A stretch of 64,000 bases of DNA from Clostridia bacterium. Its GTDB lineage: Bacteria; Bacillota; Clostridia; Oscillospirales; CAG-272. The stretch is taken from the NCBI GenBank assembly GCA_017443595.1, contig JAFSYU010000033.1, positions 137,414-201,413 of the forward strand, written 5' to 3'. The first letter of the stretch is position 1; each line of letters begins with the position of its first letter. Shown one piece after another: positions 1 through 7,590 of this stretch. A program made the translations under genes and the position numbers. Below the pieces are notes generated by a model, which did not search any database, was not told the DNA's origin, and was given only the letters and a program-made list of their open reading frames with translations.

Positions 1-1
1 T

Positions 2-85
2 TTGGAGTGGATCTCAATTCATAAGAAGGAGCTTATGCACATCTGGAATACGCAGGAATTCAAGTCTCTTGCGCCGCTTGAATAA
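2..85 (+). CDS. DUF4160 family protein, C-terminal end only
   Basis: An open frame runs in from the left edge and stops at 83-85. The 27 visible residues contain the pattern W-I-x-x-H-K-K-E-L followed by F-K-S-L-A-P-L-E at the very end, which is how DUF4160 proteins finish. The gene is immediately followed, after a 12-base gap carrying an AAGGAGG ribosome binding site, by a DUF2442 protein. DUF4160-DUF2442 pairs recur in bacterial genomes and are often considered possible toxin-antitoxin-like modules; that role is inference. The start lies outside the window. Confidence 0.6.
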   Translation: MEWISIHKKELMHIWNTQEFKSLAPLE

Positions 86-97
86 GGAGGTCACGTA

Positions 98-547
98 ATG
101 TTTCATAAAGTTAAATCCGTAAACGCACTGCCGGATTACCGTTTGAGCGTGCAGTTTGCAGAAGGCGTAACAAAAATATACGACGTAAAACCGCTTATCG
201 AAAAATGGCGGTATTTCAAACCGTTTATCACAACGCCGGAACTGTTCTGCGGCGTTTATGTAGACGCAGGCGGCTACGGTGTTATATGGAATGATGAAAT
301 CGATATATCTTGTGATGAGCTGTTTGCAAACGGAATTACGGTTAAAACGCCTTTTGACGGTCTTATGGCTTTTGCGGACGCAACTCAGTTATGGGGGCTG
401 AATGAAAGCACGCTGAGAAAAGCGATATCATACGGCAAGCTTGTAAACGGCGTAGACGTTTGTAAATACGGCAAGCAATGGGTCGTTTCGACCGAGGCGA
501 TGAAGCGCGAATACGGACAACCGAAGTCCGGCGATATTTCTGAATAA
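98..547 (+). CDS. DUF2442 domain protein with C-terminal helix-turn-helix
   Basis: The protein has 149 residues. Residues 1-85 fit DUF2442: a short beta-rich domain with V-K-P-L-I near residue 31 and a G-Y-G-V-I-W-N-D-E-I-D-I core near 58-70. Residues about 90-140 form a second module with A-T-Q-L-W-G-L-N-E-S-T-L-R-K-A-I, typical of a small helix-turn-helix that recognises DNA in antitoxin-like proteins. The start is supported by AAGGAGG 10 bases upstream. It is probably co-transcribed with the DUF4160 gene before it. A DNA-binding, self-regulating partner of the DUF4160 protein is a reasonable guess but is not shown by the sequence. Confidence 0.7.
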   Translation: MFHKVKSVNALPDYRLSVQFAEGVTKIYDVKPLIEKWRYFKPFITTPELFCGVYVDAGGYGVIWNDEIDISCDELFANGITVKTPFDGLMAFADATQLWGLNESTLRKAISYGKLVNGVDVCKYGKQWVVSTEAMKREYGQPKSGDISE

Positions 548-553
548 TATATC

Positions 554-584
554 AAAAAAGGACGCGATAAACGCGTCCTTTTTT
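554..584. terminator. Bidirectional intrinsic terminator
   Basis: A 7-bp GC-rich stem GGACGCG/CGCGTCC is flanked by A6 on the left and T6 on the right, so it can terminate both the DUF2442 gene (plus strand) and the converging lipoprotein operon (minus strand). Confidence 0.9.
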
Positions 585-596
585 ACTAAAAATATC

Positions 597-1139
597 TTAC
601 TCGCTTTTTTCAAAACGTACGGTATTCAAAAATCCGCTCTCAAGCGACGACATATCATATTCGGATATAAAGTTTACGGTATAAGTCGTTCCGTCGAAGT
701 TATATGCGTAAACGTGCGCGGGAACGGTCTTGTCCGTATATTCAATATTTGTTTCCAGATATTTGTAAGCAAGTCCGTTTACGGTTTTATCAGTCATAAC
801 GGCGGCGGAATCTCCCATTGCCTCTTCTATCGACTTGCCTTCAAAATACAGTATGTTTATTTTATACGTAACGTCGCCGTCCTGTCTGTAAGCGAGCTGA
901 CATAACGATCCCGCCGTATCAGTATAGAAATCCAGCAGATTTGCTTTAAAGAACATATCCTTGTGATGCGTGTCGTAATCAAGGCTTATCGTGTCGCCGT
1001 TCAGCTGCACTTCGCTTCCTTTGTCGTCGGAGACCTTTTTTGTTTCGGTGCCGTCATTTCTGCCGATCCCGGCACCGCCGCACGCGGCAAACGTTATCAG
1101 CATAAGAGCCGCTAAAAATAACGCGATTATTTTTTTCAT
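597..1139 (-). CDS. Secreted lipoprotein of unknown function
   Basis: The 180-residue protein begins with a lipoprotein signal peptide: a Lys-Lys start, a hydrophobic run and a lipobox ending F-A-A-C near residue 20, followed by glycines. The mature part is a compact mixed alpha/beta domain with no family I recognise. The start is supported by AAGGGG just upstream. It is the last of three lipoprotein genes on the minus strand, with 4 bases between it and the gene before it, and it ends just before the bidirectional terminator. All three are probably one transcript. Confidence 0.8.
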   Translation of the reverse strand: MKKIIALFLAALMLITFAACGGAGIGRNDGTETKKVSDDKGSEVQLNGDTISLDYDTHHKDMFFKANLLDFYTDTAGSLCQLAYRQDGDVTYKINILYFEGKSIEEAMGDSAAVMTDKTVNGLAYKYLETNIEYTDKTVPAHVYAYNFDGTTYTVNFISEYDMSSLESGFLNTVRFEKSE

Positions 1140-1143
1140 TTAT

Positions 1144-2574
1144 TTACCCCTTTTTAATAATTCTTGCCATGAGTCTGATACCGTAATTCTCAGTCGGTCT
1201 TGATGAACTGACCGAGCCTCCGCTTACGTACGCTATGTACGGAGCAAACGATCTCTGCGAACGGAGCCAGTATTTATGTCCTATACTGTTTTTGAATAGC
1301 TCCGGATAATTATCAACGTCCGATGCGTCCGGTACAAACAGCAGATCGTCGGTTTCGGCGCCGCCGTTCCTGTCGTCCTCACCTGAAGATACGATGTGAG
1401 TCAGAACCAGTTTGGCTTTTTCCTGCGGCGAAAACGTCATATCAAGAAATGCCGTGCTGTTTATATATTTTCTTAAATAAGATTCAGCCCAGCTCGTATC
1501 CTCCGCATCCCTGTTGTCGTCAAATACGGAATAACCGCTTCCCGCGATCGTGTCGGATAAGATATAGAAGCTTGCATCATCTTCATTGTACACGGTCCAC
1601 GTAAGAGAATTGAATCCGTCCACGCTGTAAAGATTATCGTCGTACACGCCGAACTGAAGTTTATCTCCGATCTTCAGAGCCGCTATCTTGGCGTCAAGCT
1701 CCGCATCCGCCTTAGGCTGGATCTCACCCTTTGCGTAGCCGTTCATGTCTTTTTCGTTATAGACAATCCACATTGCGGGGCGCACGCCGGCGTATTCATA
1801 AACTTTTTCATCATCGTTGTATTTGTGTGTGGTACGCGCCGTTACGTAAGCGGCGTATTTGTTTGAATCTGTTCCCATGTCGCGCAGCCACCAGGGCATA
1901 GCTTTTTCCACGCCCGAAACACCCGATATACTGCTTGTTGCGTACGGATTTTCATTGTCGACGCGTTGTGTAGGTATTCCGTAAATAATAGTCCCGATGC
2001 CGCTTACGTATCTTGCGGATTCATCCTTTGATAACGCGAATACTTTATCTTCCGTCTCGTACGTAAGCTCGTTATAGCTTTCATCCTTATACATAGTCGT
2101 TATCTTTGAAGTAAGGATCATCGCTTTTTCGGTATCCGTAAAAGCGATATTGTAAAAATCTCCGTTGAGGAAAGAACGCAGGTCGGAATCTTTATACAAA
2201 GCTCTCGGATACTTATTCTCATCCGTACCGTTCTTGAAGCACATATATTCAAGTATTTTTTCGGATAAAACAAGCATTTTGCCTACGTCCTGACGCAGAA
2301 CAATCCACGTTATGGGCTCGCCGCCGCTGCTTTCGTCCTGGTTCCAGGTGCCGAAAGTAAATTTGTCGGTCGCTTTAAGATTTTCAAATTCTGCCGAAAG
2401 CTGCGGATCTGTCTGTGATGAGCTGTCTTTCGTCTGCTCGTCCGCTGACTCGCCGTCGGTCTTCGACGCAGTCCCGGCAGGTTCTGTATCAGATCCGCCG
2501 GACTTACCCGTGCAGCCTGCGAATATCGCTGCTGCAAAGACGGCTGCAAGCAATAAGCATAGTATTTTTTTCAT
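1144..2574 (-). CDS. Lipoprotein with two DUF6273-like domains
   Basis: The 476-residue protein has a lipoprotein signal peptide (lipobox I-F-A-G-C near residue 20) and a Ser/Thr/Asp-rich linker to about residue 55. Two related units follow. The first starts at K-F-T-F-G-T-W, the second near residue 305 at K-L-Q-F-G-V-Y. Each continues with I-T-W-I-V or L-T-W-T-V, then a later segment S-x-L-R-S-F-L-N or S-Y-L-R-K-Y-I-N and a ready-to-read tail with W-L-R. This is the DUF6273 pattern, found on the surface of many Clostridia and of unknown function. AGGAGG precedes the start. It is the middle gene of a lipoprotein operon. Confidence 0.8.
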   Translation of the reverse strand: MKKILCLLLAAVFAAAIFAGCTGKSGGSDTEPAGTASKTDGESADEQTKDSSSQTDPQLSAEFENLKATDKFTFGTWNQDESSGGEPITWIVLRQDVGKMLVLSEKILEYMCFKNGTDENKYPRALYKDSDLRSFLNGDFYNIAFTDTEKAMILTSKITTMYKDESYNELTYETEDKVFALSKDESARYVSGIGTIIYGIPTQRVDNENPYATSSISGVSGVEKAMPWWLRDMGTDSNKYAAYVTARTTHKYNDDEKVYEYAGVRPAMWIVYNEKDMNGYAKGEIQPKADAELDAKIAALKIGDKLQFGVYDDNLYSVDGFNSLTWTVYNEDDASFYILSDTIAGSGYSVFDDNRDAEDTSWAESYLRKYINSTAFLDMTFSPQEKAKLVLTHIVSSGEDDRNGGAETDDLLFVPDASDVDNYPELFKNSIGHKYWLRSQRSFAPYIAYVSGGSVSSSRPTENYGIRLMARIIKKG

Positions 2575-2614
2575 TTGTCCGCCTCCTGTATAGCTGTTGT
2601 GCTGTTTCGTATAC

Positions 2615-3592
2615 TTATTTGTAATCGTAAATGATCTCTGCGCTGTTAAGCGGGTCGTTTGAGTTTTTGATCTCTATACTTTTCCACTGTTCCTCGCTGC
2701 CGGCGTAATACACCTTGACGATCCCGGAACGCAGAAACGCGCACGCGTCAATGACCGTAAGCGACGCGGGCAGATAAACCTCTGTCAGAGCCGTGGTATC
2801 CGCAAACGCCCATGAACCTATTTTGGTAAGCCCCTCGCTGAATATCAGCGTTTTCAAAGAAGCCTGCGGGCATATATTGCTTCCAAGCTCATAAGGTATG
2901 GCGCCGGGAGATTTGAACGTGATCGATGATAAAGATTCACAGTCTGAAAAAACGTTGTTGTCGAGCGTCGTGTCGCCGAGTATGACAACTTCTTCAAGCG
3001 CGGAACAGAATCTGAAGGCGTAGCTTGCGATACGTTCAATACTTGCGGGTAAAGTTATGCTTTTAAGGGCCGCACAGCCGTAAAAAGCGGAAGTCGATAT
3101 GTATCTTAAACCTTCGGAAAGCGTTACGGATGAAAGATCTTTGCAATCCACAAACGCGTCTTCATCTATTTTTGTAACGGTCCAGGGGATAACGATGCTC
3201 GTTATATCGGATTCACGGAAAGCGTCCTCATCTATAACGGTCACGGGTTTGCCGTTTATATGCGACGGTATTATTATATCCTTGCCGTCACATTCACCTT
3301 TGCCGGTTATCATAACGTAATCGATTTTTTCGGATATTTCAAGGTTTTCGTTGCCTTTTACTTCTTCAGGTTCGGTCGCCGCTTCCGTATCGGTCGGCGC
3401 ATCCGCTTCGGTTACGTCCTGTGTATTTGCATTCGTTTCAGCGTTTGACGGCTGAGTATCATCCGTTTTTTCCGTCTCCGTCTGCGGCTTATCCGTTGAC
3501 GCGGCCGTGCCTGTATCATTTCCGCCGCCGCACGCGAACAGAGAAACGGCAAGAAGCAGAGAAAGGGTCAAAACTAACAGTTTTTTTATCAT
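2615..3592 (-). CDS. BspA-type leucine-rich repeat lipoprotein
   Basis: The 325-residue protein has a lipoprotein signal peptide (lipobox L-F-A-C near residue 21), a Thr/Glu/Asp-rich linker to about residue 100, and then about eight LRR_5 (BspA-type) repeats of roughly 23 residues, with recurring units such as A-F-x-x-C-x-x-L-x-S-I-T-L-P. Such repeats form surface-exposed solenoids used in adhesion or protein binding. It is the first gene of the three-lipoprotein operon, directly downstream of a sigma-A-like promoter, with a good AAAGGAAA ribosome binding site. The ligand cannot be told from sequence. Confidence 0.88.
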   Translation of the reverse strand: MIKKLLVLTLSLLLAVSLFACGGGNDTGTAASTDKPQTETEKTDDTQPSNAETNANTQDVTEADAPTDTEAATEPEEVKGNENLEISEKIDYVMITGKGECDGKDIIIPSHINGKPVTVIDEDAFRESDITSIVIPWTVTKIDEDAFVDCKDLSSVTLSEGLRYISTSAFYGCAALKSITLPASIERIASYAFRFCSALEEVVILGDTTLDNNVFSDCESLSSITFKSPGAIPYELGSNICPQASLKTLIFSEGLTKIGSWAFADTTALTEVYLPASLTVIDACAFLRSGIVKVYYAGSEEQWKSIEIKNSNDPLNSAEIIYDYK

Positions 3593-3627
3593 GGTGTGCT
3601 TTCCTTTCCAAGATTTTCTATATTTTG

Positions 3628-3657
3628 ATTATAATATTAGTGTATAATAGAATTCAA
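3628..3657 (-). promoter_or_regulatory. Sigma-A promoter of the lipoprotein operon
   Basis: Read on the minus strand, TTGAAT (3657-3652) and TATAAT (3633-3628) are separated by 18 bases, about 35 bases upstream of the LRR lipoprotein start. Confidence 0.7.
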
Positions 3658-3712
3658 TAGTATATTTTAATAATTAACAAATATTTAACATTAATTGTAA
3701 CTATTTTGAGGC

Positions 3713-3741
3713 AAAAAAAGAACGCGCCGAGGCGCGTTCTT
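3713..3741 (-). terminator. Intrinsic terminator of gap
   Basis: An 11-bp stem AAGAACGCGCC/GGCGCGTTCTT with a 2-base spacer is followed on the minus strand by a run of T (A7 on the plus strand), 13 bases after the gap stop codon. Confidence 0.9.
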
Positions 3742-3753
3742 ATATTGAGTAGA

Positions 3754-4824
3754 TTATTTGAGTTCTGCGAAATATTTGATCGTTCTGACCATCTGGCTGG
3801 TGTAGGAGTTTTCGTTGTCATACCAGGAAACTACCTGTACCTGATAGGTGTTATCGTCTATCTTGGTGACCATCGTCTGGTTAGCGTCAAACAGTGAACC
3901 GTAGGTCATACCGATAACGTCGCTTGAAACGAGCTTTTCGGTGGTGTAACCGAAGGATTCGGAAGACTGAGCCTTCATAGCTTCGTTGATGGCTTCCTTG
4001 GTAACGTCCTTGCCCTTAACGACCGCTACGAGGATCGTGGTGGAACCGGTAACAACAGGAACTCTCTGAGCGGAGCCGATGAGTTTGCCGTTTAATTCGG
4101 GGATTACGAGACCGATAGCTTTTGCAGCGCCGGTGGAGTTCGGAACGATGTTGGCAGCGCCTGCGCGGGCTCTCTGCAGATCGCCTTTTCTGTGCGGGCC
4201 GTCAAGTATCATCTGGTCGCCGGTGTAGGCGTGAACGGTAGTCATTATACCGGATACTATCGGGAACGCATCGTTTAACGCCTTAGCCATAGGAGCTAAG
4301 CAGTTTGTGGTGCAGGAAGCGGCGGAGATTATTGTATCTTCGGGCTTTAATACGTTGTTGTTAACGTTGTAAACTATTGTGGGCAGATCGTTGCCGGCGG
4401 GAGCGGAGATAACGACCTTCTTAGCGCCTGCGTCGATGTGTGCCTGAGCTTTTGCTTTGCTGGTGTAGAAACCGGTGCATTCAAGAACAACGTCTACTCT
4501 GAGCTTCTTCCAGGGGAGGTTTGCAGCCTTGGGCTCTGCGTAAATAGTGATCTCTTTGCCGTCGACCGTGATGGAACCGGGTTTTACAACGGTCTTGCCG
4601 TCTTCTGCGTATTCGGGTTCTTTGGACGATACGGTGTGCTTGTTTTCGCCTATAACGCCGCAGTAACCTTTCTGAGCGGTGTCATACTTAAGAAGCTGTG
4701 CGAGCATTGCCGGGCTTGTCAAGTCGTTGATAGCGACTACCGTGTAACCCTTAGCACCGAACATCTGACGGAACGCAAGGCGTCCGATCCTGCCGAAACC
4801 GTTAATTGCAACTCTTACTGACAT
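3754..4824 (-). CDS. gap: Glyceraldehyde-3-phosphate dehydrogenase, type I
   Basis: This is the glycolytic enzyme that oxidises glyceraldehyde-3-phosphate to 1,3-bisphosphoglycerate with NAD. The Rossmann motif I-N-G-F-G-R-I-G is at residues 7-14, N-D-L at 33-35 favours NAD, and the active-site motif S-C-T-T-N-C places the catalytic Cys at residue 171. At 356 residues it is about 20 longer than the usual 335; the extra residues lie around 60-85, before the N-L-P-W motif. I chose the ATG at 4824 because GGAGG sits 8 bases upstream; an in-frame TTG 15 bases earlier would overlap that site. It stands alone with its own promoter and terminator. Confidence 0.97.
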   Translation of the reverse strand: MSVRVAINGFGRIGRLAFRQMFGAKGYTVVAINDLTSPAMLAQLLKYDTAQKGYCGVIGENKHTVSSKEPEYAEDGKTVVKPGSITVDGKEITIYAEPKAANLPWKKLRVDVVLECTGFYTSKAKAQAHIDAGAKKVVISAPAGNDLPTIVYNVNNNVLKPEDTIISAASCTTNCLAPMAKALNDAFPIVSGIMTTVHAYTGDQMILDGPHRKGDLQRARAGAANIVPNSTGAAKAIGLVIPELNGKLIGSAQRVPVVTGSTTILVAVVKGKDVTKEAINEAMKAQSSESFGYTTEKLVSSDVIGMTYGSLFDANQTMVTKIDDNTYQVQVVSWYDNENSYTSQMVRTIKYFAELK

Positions 4825-4867
4825 TTTAGATTCCTCCAAATATTTAATTTTTTAAGTTTTTCAAGAT

Positions 4868-4896
4868 ATTATATATCTTATATACAGTTTATTCAA
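4868..4896 (-). promoter_or_regulatory. Sigma-A promoter of gap
   Basis: On the minus strand TTGAAT (4896-4891), a 17-base spacer and a perfect TATAAT (4873-4868) lie about 45 bases before the gap start. Confidence 0.8.
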
Positions 4897-4949
4897 TATA
4901 AAATTTGTTAAGTAAATTCAAATTTTTGGGGCAGAGGTATCCTGACGCC

Positions 4950-5030
4950 CGGCATATCTCGGCATAAGTCGGCACATCTCAGCAAATTGCTGATAGTTGA
5001 GAAATTGGAACTTGACATAAGTCGGCATAA
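4950..5030. repeat. Degenerate 10-bp periodic repeat with a displaced copy
   Basis: Between 4950 and 4989 the unit CGGCATATCT is repeated with exact 10-base spacing: CGGCATATCT, CGGCATAAGT, CGGCACATCT, CAGCAAATTG. A further copy of CATAAGTCGGCATAA lies at 5016-5030. Ten-base spacing puts every copy on the same face of the helix, as in tandem protein-binding sites, but no binding protein can be named. Confidence 0.55.
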
Positions 5031-5192
5031 CTTTTCTAAATCTGTCGTAGGTTTATGGGATTACAATATAACTGTTTCCGACACTGTCACAGCCGCGGGT
5101 GGATATTTATAAAAAAGCAACGGCAGATTGTTTTCGTTGATATCTTTGTAAGTGTAAGAGAAGAATAATTCCGATTCGAAATAAAAAAAGAC

Positions 5193-5221
5193 TTGACTTT
5201 TTGAAAAACTTATGATAAAAT
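5193..5221 (+). promoter_or_regulatory. Sigma-A promoter before the 55-residue peptide gene
   Basis: TTGACT (5193-5198), a 17-base spacer and TAAAAT (5216-5221). Transcription would begin near 5229 and leave a leader of about 87 bases. Confidence 0.65.
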
Positions 5222-5315
5222 GCATATTGCCAAGAAGATTGGTAAGGGCAAAATGATCATCCATTATATTATTTTGGGGTTACGCTAGCTACGCTCCGGA
5301 AAGGAGGAATGATCA

Positions 5316-5483
5316 ATGACTTCCGGAATGAAGTGCATTATTGCCTTTACCGTAATAGTTGTCGGTGGTTTTGCATTTTGCTATTCAATTAGCAAAACGC
5401 CCCCCGAAGCGAGAGGGCCGGTACTCAGCCATTGGGCTGATGCCGCGGGGAATATTGGCGGCGCTTATTTAAGCAATCGCTAA
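5316..5483 (+). CDS. Small single-pass membrane peptide, 55 residues
   Basis: An ATG at 5316 lies 8 bases after a strong AAAGGAGG (5300-5307) and opens a 55-codon frame ending at 5483. Residues 8-25 are a hydrophobic segment (I-I-A-F-T-V-I-V-V-G-G-F) preceded by a single Lys, followed by a polar tail of about 30 residues ending in S-N-R. The gene has its own consensus-like promoter and is followed by two overlapping hairpins, which argues that it is really expressed. I do not recognise the family. Its size and topology fit small membrane peptides such as type I toxins or phage-derived peptides, but there is no further support for either. Confidence 0.6.
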   Translation: MTSGMKCIIAFTVIVVGGFAFCYSISKTPPEARGPVLSHWADAAGNIGGAYLSNR

Positions 5484-5528
5484 CCCCCGATCAAAAAGGG
5501 GGCACATGATCTATGATTATGTGCCTTT
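5484..5528 (+). terminator. Two overlapping hairpins, possible attenuator or terminator
   Basis: Directly after the peptide stop codon, CCCCC (5484-5488) can pair with GGGGG (5498-5502), and GGCACAT (5501-5507) can pair with ATGTGCC (5519-5525) followed by TTT. The two helices share bases 5501-5502 and so cannot both be complete. The second resembles a weak terminator. Confidence 0.45.
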
Positions 5529-5566
5529 AATATTACAAACGTTGTAAAATAGAAAGAAGGTTTTAA

Positions 5567-6574
5567 ATGAGTGTAGATGATAGAGTGGAAGAGACTCAAA
5601 AATTGCGTACAAAAATTTGTCAAGATTTTTTTAAAATAGTATTAAAACAAGATTGGAAAGATAATATAACACAAATATATAAAGAAAACCTTAAACATTA
5701 TAAGGAACAATATAAAATCGTTAAACTTAAGGGTTTGAATTCTTATAATATTAATGATTTCGATGTCTCCCATATGTGGAGTTTGTTTTGTTATCATCCA
5801 GAGATTTTTATTGAGAGCACTAACAGCGACGTTTTTGCTGATGTTAAGGAGTGTTTTAAATCTGTGGACGATGATCGTAATGGTGTATCTCATTTGAGCT
5901 ATAATGAAAGTAAAACGGAACTTTATGAAAAAGTGCGGTTTTCTTTGCCAAATTTAAAAAAATTTATTATATCTATTAAGAACCTTGATAATATTGATAA
6001 ATCGAAAATAGAAGTGTTTTACTATGCATACAATGAAAAAATAAACGAATTGAGCGAAGCTGTAAAAAACGAAGAAAGTGCATATAATATAAGAGAGAAA
6101 AAAATAAAAGAATACTTAAGGCAAATTAAAATAAGCCCAAATCAACTTGAAAAATATGATGAGATATATTGCGATAATTATGCTAATACTCATATAAAAA
6201 ATCTTTCAAAAAATCAATTTATAAAAAGCGACGAAAATGAAATCTATTGCTTTGTTAAAGCAGTATATGATGAAGGCTTTTCGTTTGCTTTAGATGATTA
6301 TATCTCAATTTTAAATGGATACCGATATTTTAAAGAATTGGAAAAGCTACTATTAGGCATTGCCACTAAAGATGATTTATCGTTAAAAAGTGCTGATCAA
6401 ATAATTAAAACTATAAATGATCATCTTGCTATGTGGCAAGATGAAATAGATATATTTGTAATTTTTGATAAAATGAAAGAAAAAGGTTATCATGTCAGAA
6501 GTGATGTTGAATCATATAAAGACAAGTATGGTAAGAATCATCAAATGCGTATTTTTAAGCTCGAAGAAAATTAG
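5567..6574 (+). CDS. A+T-rich gene, HEPN-like protein
   Basis: The 335-residue protein is Lys/Asn/Ile-rich and its codons are strongly A/T-ending, unlike the neighbouring genes, which suggests recent acquisition. Residues about 65-130 read D-V-S-H-M-W-S-L-F, an aromatic-rich helix, then R-N-G-V-S-H at 104-109 and a helix ending in L-P-N-L-K-K-F. This order and the R-x4-H motif match Swt1-type HEPN domains, whose Arg and His form an RNase active site. The remaining two thirds are predicted helical with no recognised domain. The start follows GAAAGAAGG. It stands alone, flanked by hairpins on both sides. A role as an RNA-targeting defence or toxin protein is inference from the HEPN-like motif. 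Confidence 0.6.
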   Translation: MSVDDRVEETQKLRTKICQDFFKIVLKQDWKDNITQIYKENLKHYKEQYKIVKLKGLNSYNINDFDVSHMWSLFCYHPEIFIESTNSDVFADVKECFKSVDDDRNGVSHLSYNESKTELYEKVRFSLPNLKKFIISIKNLDNIDKSKIEVFYYAYNEKINELSEAVKNEESAYNIREKKIKEYLRQIKISPNQLEKYDEIYCDNYANTHIKNLSKNQFIKSDENEIYCFVKAVYDEGFSFALDDYISILNGYRYFKELEKLLLGIATKDDLSLKSADQIIKTINDHLAMWQDEIDIFVIFDKMKEKGYHVRSDVESYKDKYGKNHQMRIFKLEEN

Positions 6575-6610
6575 TGTTTTCATGCTTTAAAAAATCAAAA
6601 GATAGTTATA

Positions 6611-6642
6611 CCCGGTTTTGATTATATAAACCGGGCTTTTTT
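6611..6642 (+). terminator. Intrinsic terminator after the HEPN-like gene
   Basis: CCCGGTTT (6611-6618) pairs with AAACCGGG (6628-6635), followed by C and T6. Confidence 0.9.
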
Positions 6643-6725
6643 ATTTGAAAAATCTTACGAAAAATACAATCCTTATTATAGATACTGTGAGAACCAGGTA
6701 TCAAATTGTAATAAGGAGGGAAAAG

Positions 6726-6935
6726 ATGGCGGAGCTTGTTCAAGGGAAAAAGGTCGGCGCTAAGCTCAAAAAGCTGCTGAAAGAGCGCAACCTTACGCAG
6801 GAAGAGTTTGCCTACAAGTTCGGAACGACGGCGCGCACGGTCAGACGCTGGATCAAAGACTTTCCGAATCTTGCGACACTCGAGCAGCTTGCGGAATTCT
6901 TCGGGATATCGATAAAAGATTTCTTCGACGAATGA
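6726..6935 (+). CDS. XRE-family helix-turn-helix regulator
   Basis: The 69-residue protein is a single HTH_3 (Cro/C1-type) domain: K-L-L-K-E-R-N-L-T-Q-E-E-F-A as helices 1-2 and T-T-A-R-T-V-R-R-W as the recognition helix, ending I-S-I-K-D-F-F-D-E. The ATG at 6726 is chosen because AAGGAGGG lies 5 bases upstream and the domain starts right after it; an upstream in-frame ATG would add 27 residues with no domain. It stands just ahead of a five-gene operon and may control it; no operator was identified. Confidence 0.9.
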   Translation: MAELVQGKKVGAKLKKLLKERNLTQEEFAYKFGTTARTVRRWIKDFPNLATLEQLAEFFGISIKDFFDE

Positions 6936-7003
6936 TCCGCGAAAGAGGGCAGTTAAAACAACTGCTCTCGGTCTTTGACGCCAAAAGCGGACAAATGCCG
7001 TCC

Positions 7004-7032
7004 TTGTCTGAATCCGAAAAATGTGGTATGAT
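7004..7032 (+). promoter_or_regulatory. Sigma-A promoter of the five-gene operon
   Basis: TTGTCT (7004-7009), a 17-base spacer and TATGAT (7027-7032), 32 bases before the first start codon. A hairpin with arms GAGGGCAGTT/AACTGCTCTC lies at about 6944-6970, between the XRE gene and this promoter, and may separate the two transcripts. Confidence 0.65.
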
Positions 7033-7063
7033 GAATATACAAACAAAAAAGGAGGAACACAAA

Positions 7064-7351
7064 ATGGTAAATCAACTGATTTCCGAAATCTCAAACAAAC
7101 TAAGCGGCGCGGAGGTTACGTTAGACGCAACGAAACTGCTGCTGATGACCGGTATATGGGCGGCAGTCTGCGTGCTCGGCTCAGTTACTATAAGTATTAT
7201 CTACTCTGTAAAGAGAAAGAAGCTGAGAAAAGTATATCAGGAGCGCATAGCCGTCGTAAAAGCCGAAAATATTGAGCTTAGTACGGAAACGCAAGAGGAA
7301 GAGCAAAGCAAAACAGAAGCAAGCGAAGAAAAGGAGGAGAAAGAGGTATGA
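7064..7351 (+). CDS. Small membrane protein with charged cytoplasmic tail
   Basis: From the ATG at 7064, preceded by AAGGAGG, the protein has 95 residues: an N-terminal amphipathic stretch, one transmembrane helix at about residues 28-50 ([14 protein letters not shown]), a basic stop (K-R-K-K-L-R-K), and a Glu/Lys-rich tail. A longer reading upstream to 6932 would overlap the promoter and is unlikely. It is the first gene of a tightly packed operon. I do not recognise a family. Confidence 0.7.
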   Translation: MVNQLISEISNKLSGAEVTLDATKLLLMTGIWAAVCVLGSVTISIIYSVKRKKLRKVYQERIAVVKAENIELSTETQEEEQSKTEASEEKEEKEV

Positions 7352-7575
7352 TTATCTACAGAACAAATCAATGGAGCGGGTACGGAAAACAGAATTATTA
7401 CCACAACGAATACCGGCTTGAGGGCGACACCGTGACGAAATACAAATGCCACCGCCAGAAGTTCTTTGACGGCGATGAAAACAACTGGGAAACGGACGAA
7501 AGCGAAGTGGAATCGTGGAACGTTGACGATCCGGATATGCCGGATTGGTTAAAAGCGCTTATTGATAAACTGTAA
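7348..7575 (+). CDS. Small acidic protein of unknown function
   Basis: The 75-residue protein overlaps the stop of the previous gene by ATGA, which indicates translational coupling. It is rich in Tyr, Trp and Asp, with N-terminal [10 protein letters not shown] and C-terminal [11 protein letters not shown]. It has no signal peptide, membrane segment or recognised domain and may be a cytosolic partner of one of its neighbours. Confidence 0.65.
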   Translation: MIIYRTNQWSGYGKQNYYHNEYRLEGDTVTKYKCHRQKFFDGDENNWETDESEVESWNVDDPDMPDWLKALIDKL

Positions 7576-7590
7576 AAGGGGGATCTTGAA

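Larger units (their letters stand above)
4897..5315. other. Gene-free stretch between gap and a small membrane peptide gene
   Basis: About 420 bases without a convincing long gene. It contains the 10-bp periodic repeat described separately, and the promoter of the 55-residue peptide gene. A possible minus-strand frame at 5061-5264 has no ribosome binding site or recognisable product and was not called. The base composition changes here from the balanced composition of gap to a more A+T-rich one, consistent with the left edge of an acquired region. Confidence 0.5.

Noticed and set aside
4950..4990. Possible CRISPR array
   Set aside because: The units are 10 bases with no spacers and no cas genes are present.
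5061..5264. 67-codon minus-strand frame in the gap downstream region
   Set aside because: It has no ribosome binding site, no recognisable domain, and overlaps the promoter of the peptide gene on the other strand.
5521..5550. Promoter before the HEPN-like gene (TAAAAT at 5545-5550)
   Set aside because: The sequence 17 bases upstream is far from a -35 element, so it was left out.
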